Shown piece by piece: positions 34,206 to 39,611 of a stretch of 39,611 bases of DNA. The stretch's first letter is position 1. Every line of letters begins with the position of its first letter. Below the pieces are notes generated by a model that saw only the letters and a list, made by a program, of their open reading frames with translations, was not told the origin of the DNA and ran no database searches. A program made the translations under genes and the position numbers. The stretch is from Trueperaceae bacterium (GTDB lineage: Bacteria > Deinococcota > Deinococci > Deinococcales > Trueperaceae), in NCBI GenBank assembly GCA_011390675.1, contig JAABRX010000025.1:1-39611 (forward strand), given 5' to 3'.

Positions 34206-35248
34206 GCGAGCGGGGCGCGGGCGGGACGCGCTCCGATGATGCAACTGGGATCGCCGACGCCGCGGACGCGGTGCAGGCGGCGGTCCTCGCCGCGCTCCCC
34301 GCGCATCACGACGACGCCGACCTCGATCGCTTCTACGCGCTCCTGCGCGAGTACCCGATCCGCGGCGGCAAGCGCCTTCGCGGCCGCTTCGTGTTGGCGG
34401 CGACCGAGGCTCATGGCGGCGACCCCACCCGTGCGCTGGCCCCGGCGGCGGCGCTCGAGCTGTTCCAGAACTGGGTGCTGGTGCACGACGACGTCGAGGA
34501 CGACAGCGACGAACGCCGCGGCGCACCGGCGCTGCACCGGCAGGTGGGCGCGCCCGTGGCGATCAACGTCGGCGACGCGATGCACGTGTACATGTGGGCG
34601 CTCCTCCTCGGGCTGCGCGGCGACGCCGAGTTCGACGCCGACGCGATCCGCAACGAGTTCGTACGCCTGATCCACCGCACCGCGGAGGGACAACACCTCG
34701 ACCTCGCCTGGGTCCACGAGGGACGTTTCCAGGTCGGCGAAGCCGATTACCTGCGCATGGTGACGCTCAAGACCTCGTGGTACACGGTCATCGGTCCGCT
34801 CAACCTCGGGGCGTTCGCCTCGGGGCGCGCGCCCGATCCCGCGTTCGAGGACCACGGCGCCCGCTTGGGCGCGGCCTTCCAGATCCGCGACGACGTGCTG
34901 AACCTGACCCCGGACGTGGCGACCGGCAAGGAGTACGCGGGCGACCTGTACGAGGGGAAACGCACGCTCGTGCTCGCGCATCTGTTCGCGCACGCCACGC
35001 CCGACGAGGCGGCCGAAACGGAGTCGCTGCTCCGCCGCCCCCGTTCGGACAAGCGCCCCGCGGACGTCGCCCGGATCCTGGCGCTCATCGAACGGCATGG
35101 GTCGCTGCGCCACGCCCAGAGCGTCGCCGAACGCGAAGCCGACGCCGCCCTCGCCGGACTGCGCGACGCCTTCGCCGGGCTGCCGCGGCGCGCCGCCGCC
35201 GACGGCTTGCTGGCCCAACTCGCCACCCTCGCCCACCGCACCGTCTAG
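34202..35248 (+). CDS. Polyprenyl (isoprenyl) diphosphate synthase
   Basis: 348 residues, soluble trans-prenyltransferase. The first aspartate motif is [13 protein letters not shown], and the second is [18 protein letters not shown] and a Lys-rich segment bind diphosphate. Trp lies five residues before the first motif; bulky residues here usually limit chain length, so a shorter product such as geranylgeranyl diphosphate is possible, which carotenoid and quinone synthesis would use. ATG at 34202 overlaps the small membrane gene (ATGA). Confidence 0.93.
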   Translation: MSERGAGGTRSDDATGIADAADAVQAAVLAALPAHHDDADLDRFYALLREYPIRGGKRLRGRFVLAATEAHGGDPTRALAPAAALELFQNWVLVHDDVEDDSDERRGAPALHRQVGAPVAINVGDAMHVYMWALLLGLRGDAEFDADAIRNEFVRLIHRTAEGQHLDLAWVHEGRFQVGEADYLRMVTLKTSWYTVIGPLNLGAFASGRAPDPAFEDHGARLGAAFQIRDDVLNLTPDVATGKEYAGDLYEGKRTLVLAHLFAHATPDEAAETESLLRRPRSDKRPADVARILALIERHGSLRHAQSVAEREADAALAGLRDAFAGLPRRAAADGLLAQLATLAHRTV

Positions 35249-35355
35249 CGCGTCGCCGAACCCAGCGTGGACCCCGCCGGGGCGCTCGCCGAGAGGACCG
35301 CGGCTGCGGCCCCGCTCGGCGACGCCACGGGCGACCGCATCGCCCATTCTCGGAC

Positions 35356-36003
35356 ATGCACGCGCTCTGGTTCGCCCTGCGCCCCTGCCCCGCCTGCCGG
35401 GTGCGCGCAACCACGCGCGACGGCGTGTGCGGCCGCTGCCGCGAGCGCTGGCTCGATGCGAACGCCTGCCTAGCGGTCGCCCGCTCCACGGGACCCGCAC
35501 CGGAAGACCTGATCGCGCTCGGGGCATACCGCGGTGACCTCGGCCGGCTGGTGCGCGCCGCCAAATACCGGCCCGACCGGCGCCTGCTCACGCTCATCGG
35601 GACCGCCCTCGGCTACCGCGCTCGGGCGGCCTTCGCCGACCCTGCGCCCGCATGCTCGGTGGTGCCCGTCCCAGGCGATCGGAGCCGGCTGCGACGCCGC
35701 GGCGTCGACCATGCGCTCATCGTCGCGGCAGCGGTCGCCACCGCGCTCGGTCCGCGCGCCGTGCTACGCCCCGGCCTCCGCCGCGTGCGCCGCACGCGCC
35801 CTCAGGCACGGCTGAGCGACGCCGAACGGCGCGCGAACCTTCACGGCGCCATCGCGTGGCGCAGCGGCGCGCTGAACGGAACCACGGTGCTGCTGGTGGA
35901 CGACGTGCTCACGACCGGCGCGACCGCGCGGGCGTGCCGCGCGGCGCTCACCGCGGCCGGCGCGGGCCGGGTGGTCGTCGCGGTGGCGGCGCAGGCGCGC
36001 TGA
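35356..36003 (+). CDS. ComF family protein (phosphoribosyltransferase-like)
   Basis: 215 residues. An N-terminal four-cysteine zinc finger (PCPACRVRA, VCGRCRERW) is followed by a phosphoribosyltransferase domain with the PRPP loop VLLVDDVLTTGATARAC. ComF proteins act in uptake of DNA during natural transformation in Firmicutes and Gram-negatives. No strong Shine-Dalgarno is visible; CATTCT lies 5 nt before the ATG. It is convergent with the next gene, 16 nt away. The 107-nt gap before it holds nothing I can name. Confidence 0.9.
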   Translation: MHALWFALRPCPACRVRATTRDGVCGRCRERWLDANACLAVARSTGPAPEDLIALGAYRGDLGRLVRAAKYRPDRRLLTLIGTALGYRARAAFADPAPACSVVPVPGDRSRLRRRGVDHALIVAAAVATALGPRAVLRPGLRRVRRTRPQARLSDAERRANLHGAIAWRSGALNGTTVLLVDDVLTTGATARACRAALTAAGAGRVVVAVAAQAR

Positions 36004-36019
36004 GCGAACCGCAACGGAC

Positions 36020-36460
36020 CTAGGTGGCGACGACGATGCCGGTGACGATCCCGACGAGGGCGCCGACGACCACCTGCGGGTACGTGTGCCCGAGCAGGGT
36101 CTTGAGCGCCTGCGGCTGGAAGCCCTCGTCGAACAGGTGGCCGAGCTCCTCCACGAGGTCGTTGATGAGTTCGGCCTGCATGCCGGCCGCCCGGCGGATG
36201 CCGGTGGCGTCGTACATGACGATCGATGCGAAGACGGCGGCGATCGCGAAGTAGGGGTGCGCCCAGCCGTACAGGATGCCGACCGACGTCGCCAGCGCGG
36301 CGACCGATGCCGAGTGCGATGACGGCATCCCGCCGGTCTCGAGGAGGCGCTCGGGCGCCCAGCGGCGCTCGGTCGCCAGCACCAGCAGCACCTTGACCAT
36401 CTGCGCTCCCAGGCTCGCGGCGATGGCCGCGATCAGCGGCACGTTGTCGAACAGCGTCAT
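36020..36460 (-). CDS. Divergent PAP2 family membrane protein (YuiD/DUF212)
   Basis: 146 residues, about four membrane segments. The conserved phosphatase-like motifs GGMPSSHSASV and GHTYPQVVVGA match the divergent-PAP2 (YuiD) family, whose substrate is unknown. ATG at 36460. It is the last gene of the accB-folD group and lies 37 nt beyond the folD stop, next to a 15-bp tandem repeat. Confidence 0.9.
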   Translation of the reverse strand: MTLFDNVPLIAAIAASLGAQMVKVLLVLATERRWAPERLLETGGMPSSHSASVAALATSVGILYGWAHPYFAIAAVFASIVMYDATGIRRAAGMQAELINDLVEELGHLFDEGFQPQALKTLLGHTYPQVVVGALVGIVTGIVVAT

Positions 36461-36475
36461 GCCCGGCGTCGCCCC

Positions 36476-36505
36476 GCCGTCATCATGCCCGCCGTCATCA
36501 TGCCC
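36476..36505 (-). repeat. 15-bp tandem duplication at the folD stop codon
   Basis: Two exact copies of GCCGTCATCATGCCC (plus strand) at 36476-36490 and 36491-36505, then a partial third. The second contains the folD stop codon. Read on the minus strand, each holds the start/stop module GGGCATGATGA. Confidence 0.85.
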
Positions 36506-37346
36506 GCCGCCGTTCCGCAGCCGTCAGCGTGTTCTGAAGCACCATGGCCACCGTCATCAGCCCCGTGCCCCCGGGCATGGGCGTCATGTGCCCGGCCACG
36601 CCCCAGACGTCGTCGGCGACGTCGCCGACGATGCGGTCGTCGACCCGCGTCATGCCCACATCGAGCACCACGGCGCCGGGGCGCACCATGTCGGCGGTCA
36701 CGAGACCGGCCCGTCCGACCGCCGCCACGACCACGTCGCCCGTTCGAACCACCGCGCCGAGGTCGCGGGTGCGCGAATGGGCCACCGTCACGGTCGCGTG
36801 GCGCCCCAGGAACAGAGCCGCGGCCGGTTTGCCCACCATGTGGCTGCGCCCGATCACGACCACGTGCTTGCCGAACACGTCCAGCTCGTAGTGGTCGAGG
36901 ATCGCGAGCAGCCCGAGCGGCGTGCACGGTACGAGCGCCGGTGCGCCCGACCACAGGCGCCCGACGTTGACCGGATGGAACCCGTCGACGTCCTTGCCCG
37001 GGTCGATCGCCTCGAGGACCGGCGCGGCGTCGAGATGCGCCGGCAGCGGAAGCTGCACCAGGATCCCGTCGGTCTCCGGGTCCGCGTTCAGGCGCGCGAT
37101 CGTGGCCATCAACTCGGCTTGCTCGACGGTCTCGGGCAGGACGAGCGTCTCGGCGTCCACTCCGACGCGCTTCGCGTAGCGCTGCTTGGATCGGACGTAG
37201 AAGACGCTCGCCGGGTCCTCGCCGACGCGCACGAACACGAGCCGCGGCACGAACGGCAGCTCGGCGATGCGCGCCTTCAAGCGCTCCGCGACCGCGTCGG
37301 ACACCACCCGACCGTCGAGCGGGAGGGCGCGGTGCGTGCCGCTCAC
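36498..37346 (-). CDS. folD: Bifunctional methylenetetrahydrofolate dehydrogenase/cyclohydrolase
   Basis: 282 residues. It interconverts 5,10-methylene-THF and 10-formyl-THF. Catalytic Tyr/Lys lie in FYVRSKQRYAKRVG, substrate residues in VQLPLP and DVDGFHPVN, NADP site GRSHMVGKP, and PGGTGLMT at the C-terminus (a variant of the usual PGGVGPMT). GTG at 37346 overlaps the nusB stop (GTGA). Confidence 0.94.
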   Translation of the reverse strand: MSGTHRALPLDGRVVSDAVAERLKARIAELPFVPRLVFVRVGEDPASVFYVRSKQRYAKRVGVDAETLVLPETVEQAELMATIARLNADPETDGILVQLPLPAHLDAAPVLEAIDPGKDVDGFHPVNVGRLWSGAPALVPCTPLGLLAILDHYELDVFGKHVVVIGRSHMVGKPAAALFLGRHATVTVAHSRTRDLGAVVRTGDVVVAAVGRAGLVTADMVRPGAVVLDVGMTRVDDRIVGDVADDVWGVAGHMTPMPGGTGLMTVAMVLQNTLTAAERRRA

Positions 37347-37795
37347 GCGACGTCCTCGGCGACGGGGGCGGCGCGCCGCAGCGCCTTGGCGAGCACCCCG
37401 TTCACGAACCGTCCCGAGTCCTCGCCACCGAACCGCTTCGCGAGCCGCACCGCCATCTCGACGGCGACGACCGCCGGCGTCTCGGCGAGCGCCATCTCGG
37501 CGAGCGCGAGCCGCAACACGTTGAGGTCCGTCTGCGCCATCTGACCGAACGACCAGCCTTGGATCAGCTCGGTGAGGTCGAGATCGATCGCCGCCTTGCG
37601 CGCGTCGAACGCCCGCACCAGCCGCTCCGCGAACTCGACGTCCTCGCGCCCCAGAGCGTCGGCGTAGGGTTCGTCCTCGGGCTCGTCGGCGAGCTCCGCG
37701 CGCAGCTCGAGCCACGCGTCGAGCACGGGCGTCGCGCCCCGATCCGCTTGGAACAGGGCCTGGAACGCGACCTCGCGCGCCCTCCGCCTAGCCAC
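37343..37795 (-). CDS. nusB: Transcription antitermination factor NusB
   Basis: 150 residues, all helical, RNA-binding. MARRRAREVAFQALFQ at the start and RLAKRFGGEDSGRFVNGVLAKAL at the end are clear NusB motifs. It has an insertion (about 25-50) rich in Glu/Asp. GTG at 37795 overlaps the Asp23 gene by 8 nt. Confidence 0.94.
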   Translation of the reverse strand: MARRRAREVAFQALFQADRGATPVLDAWLELRAELADEPEDEPYADALGREDVEFAERLVRAFDARKAAIDLDLTELIQGWSFGQMAQTDLNVLRLALAEMALAETPAVVAVEMAVRLAKRFGGEDSGRFVNGVLAKALRRAAPVAEDVA

Positions 37796-38144
37796 GCTGC
37801 ACCGGCTCTTCCGGCAGGTCGATCCCTTCGACGTGGACGTCGACCGTGCGCACGGTGAGGCCGGTCATCGACGCGACCGCTTCACGCACCGCCCGCTGGG
37901 CGGCCCGGGCGACCTCGGGTACGCGCACGCCGTACGTGACCGACACGTTGAGGGCGATGGAGACGATCTCTTCCTCGCGGTCGATGACGATGCCCTTGGC
38001 GCGCCGCCCGGTGAGGAACTCCCCCACGCGCGTGGGCGGCGTGATGGTGCGCACCCCCTCGACCTGATCGAGGGCGAGCTGGGCGATGCCGTAGAGGGCG
38101 TCGGGCGAAAGCTCGAGTTCGGGATGGGTCACTGGCTGAGTCAC
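37788..38144 (-). CDS. Asp23/Gls24 family protein (YqhY-like)
   Basis: 118 residues, an Asp23-domain protein (SPDALYGIAQLALDQVEGV, then IALNVSVTYGVRVPEVA). YqhY-type members in Firmicutes lie between accC and nusB and are thought to influence acetyl-CoA carboxylase activity. GTG at 38144 has AGGAGG 8 nt upstream and overlaps the accC stop (GTGA). Confidence 0.9.
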   Translation of the reverse strand: MTQPVTHPELELSPDALYGIAQLALDQVEGVRTITPPTRVGEFLTGRRAKGIVIDREEEIVSIALNVSVTYGVRVPEVARAAQRAVREAVASMTGLTVRTVDVHVEGIDLPEEPVQRG

Positions 38145-39478
38145 GTCGACATCCTCCTGGCGATGAAGTTGGTGAAGACCGCACCACGGCGGTAGAACGC
38201 GTTGTCGAGCACCCGCAGGTGGAACGGGATCGTCGTCTTGACGCCCTCCACGACGGTCTCGCGCAGGGCCCGCTCCATCCGCGCGATCGCGGCCTCGCGC
38301 GTCGGTCCCCAAGCGATGATCTTGGCGATCAGCGAGTCGTAGTGGGGCGGGATGCGGTATCCGGCGTACACGTGCGAATCGACGCGGATGCCGGGTCCCC
38401 CGGGCCAGTGCACGTCCGTGACGACACCCGCCGAGGGCCGGAAGTCGTGGTCGGGGTCCTCGGCGTTGACGCGCACCTCGATCGCGTGCCCCTCGACGCG
38501 GACGTCCTCCTGCCGGATCGACAGCCCCTCGCCCGCCGCCACCCGGAACTGCTCCTGCACCAGGTCGAAGCGGGTGACCATCTCGGTGACCGGGTGCTCG
38601 ACCTGGATCCGCGTGTTCATCTCCGAGAAGAAGAAGTTCCCCTCGCGGTCGACCAAGAACTCGCACGTGCCGGCGCCGCGGTACTGGATGTGCTTTGCCA
38701 GCCGGACGGCGGCCTCCGCGATGCGCTCGCGCAGGTCGGGTTCCAGGATCGACGGGGCCTCTTCGAGCATCTTCTGGTACCGCCGCTGGATGGAGCAATC
38801 GCGGTCGAAGAAGTGGACGACCTCCCCGTTGCCGTCGCCGAACACCTGGATCTCGACGTGGCGCGGCTCTTCGAGGTACTTCTCCATGTACATGCTCGGG
38901 TCGCCGAACGCGGCGCGCGCCTCCTCCTGCGCTTGCACGAAGTGGCGTTCGAGGTCGTTCGGGCTCTGCACGACGCGCATGCCGCGTCCCCCACCACCTG
39001 CGGAGGCCTTGAGGATCACCGGGTAGCCGATGGTACTGGCGAACGCGGTGGCCGCGGCGACGTCGGGCAGCGGCTCGGACCCGGGCGTGACCGGAACGCC
39101 GGCCTCGAACGCCACCGCGCGCGCGCTCGCCTTGTCGCCGATGCGCGCGATGTTCTGCGGACGCGGCCCGATGAACACGAGCCCGTGCTCCTCGCACATC
39201 TCGGCGAACTCCGCGTTCTCGCTCAGGAAGCCGTACCCGGGGTGGATCGCTTCGGCGCCCGTCACGAGCGCCGCCGACAGCAGGTTGCGAACGTTCAGGT
39301 ACGACCCGCGCGCGGACGCCGGACCGATGCAGATCGCCTCGTCCGCGAGCAGCACGGGCAGCGAGGTCTCGTCGGCCTGCGAGTACGCGACGACCGACGT
39401 GACGCCGAGTTCGCGCGCCGCCCGGAGGATCCTCAGGGCGATCTCTCCGCGGTTGGCGATCAGGATCTTCTTGAACAC
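38141..39478 (-). CDS. accC: Biotin carboxylase subunit of acetyl-CoA carboxylase
   Basis: 445 residues. It carboxylates biotin on AccB with ATP and bicarbonate. MFKKILIANRGEIALRILRA, IHPGYGFLSEN, the Gly-rich ATP loop KASAGGGGRGMRV, EMNTRIQVEHPVTE (catalytic Glu/Arg) and the family length all agree. GTG at 39478 lies 13 nt after the accB stop. Confidence 0.96.
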   Translation of the reverse strand: MFKKILIANRGEIALRILRAARELGVTSVVAYSQADETSLPVLLADEAICIGPASARGSYLNVRNLLSAALVTGAEAIHPGYGFLSENAEFAEMCEEHGLVFIGPRPQNIARIGDKASARAVAFEAGVPVTPGSEPLPDVAAATAFASTIGYPVILKASAGGGGRGMRVVQSPNDLERHFVQAQEEARAAFGDPSMYMEKYLEEPRHVEIQVFGDGNGEVVHFFDRDCSIQRRYQKMLEEAPSILEPDLRERIAEAAVRLAKHIQYRGAGTCEFLVDREGNFFFSEMNTRIQVEHPVTEMVTRFDLVQEQFRVAAGEGLSIRQEDVRVEGHAIEVRVNAEDPDHDFRPSAGVVTDVHWPGGPGIRVDSHVYAGYRIPPHYDSLIAKIIAWGPTREAAIARMERALRETVVEGVKTTIPFHLRVLDNAFYRRGAVFTNFIARRMST

Positions 39479-39491
39479 GGCCGACCCGCCC

Positions 39492-39611
39492 TCAGGCCGG
39501 ATCGATGCGGAAAAGGACCTGCCCGTACTCGACCGGGTCCTCGTTGCGGACGGCGACCTCGACGACGGTGCCGGCGACCTCGGACTCGATCTCGTTCATC
39601 AGCTTCATGGC
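39492..39611 (-). CDS. accB: Biotin carboxyl carrier protein of acetyl-CoA carboxylase (5' end outside the window)
   Basis: Only the last 39 codons are in the window. They contain the biotinylation motif [10 protein letters not shown], in which the Lys carries biotin, and the C-terminal half of the lipoyl/biotinyl domain (VGTVVEV-like [16 protein letters not shown]). The frame is open at the window edge. Context: first of accB-accC-asp23-nusB-folD. Confidence 0.94.
   Translation of the reverse strand, partial: AMKLMNEIESEVAGTVVEVAVRNEDPVEYGQVLFRIDPA

Overview
The window is very GC-rich, and nearly all of it is coding. It looks like a chromosomal segment of a bacterium of the Deinococcota (Deinococcus-Thermus phylum). 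The evidence is a complete LysW-carrier lysine operon (lysW-X-Y-Z-J-K), a Thermus-like 7Fe ferredoxin, a bacillithiol gene (bshC), and -10 boxes of the form TAnnnT lying 5-10 nt before start codons, as in leaderless Deinococcus transcripts. A Truepera-like lineage is plausible but is an inference. I see no insertion sequence, phage, CRISPR array or rRNA.

Region 1 (1-7138): a large GH13 enzyme, cut by the window edge, diverges from a trehalose synthase. The synthase is translationally coupled to three secreted-protein genes: a lipoprotein with an Ig-like and a possible cohesin-like domain, an unknown exported protein, and a dockerin-bearing protein that looks like a dead matrixin. Region 2 (7139-9811): a pterin carbinolamine dehydratase coupled to a 640-residue unknown protein, then a divergent 7Fe ferredoxin.

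Region 3 (9790-16346, minus strand): the lysine operon, from lysW down to lysK, with a YcaQ/AlkX-type DNA glycosylase gene between lysY and lysZ. The LysW here has kept the EDWGE tail but lost all the zinc-ribbon cysteines. Region 4 (16687-22279): mutY, a YbgC-type thioesterase, guaB, convergent bshC and a WecG/TagA glycosyltransferase.

Region 5 (22298-26759, minus strand): purQ-purL-purF, behind a hairpin-rich leader and without purS. Region 6 (26964-36003): tRNA-Leu(CAA), secG, a five-gene peptide-type ABC transporter with a terminator after its binding-protein gene, a 48-residue membrane protein, a polyprenyl synthase and comF. Region 7 (36020-39611, minus strand): accB (partial), accC, an Asp23 protein, nusB, folD and a YuiD/divergent-PAP2 membrane protein.

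Most genes within operons are joined by 4-nt GTGA or ATGA stop/start overlaps, so translation is probably coupled. The lysine operon and the ferredoxin gene have recognisable TTGACG -35 boxes; most other promoters show only a -10 box.
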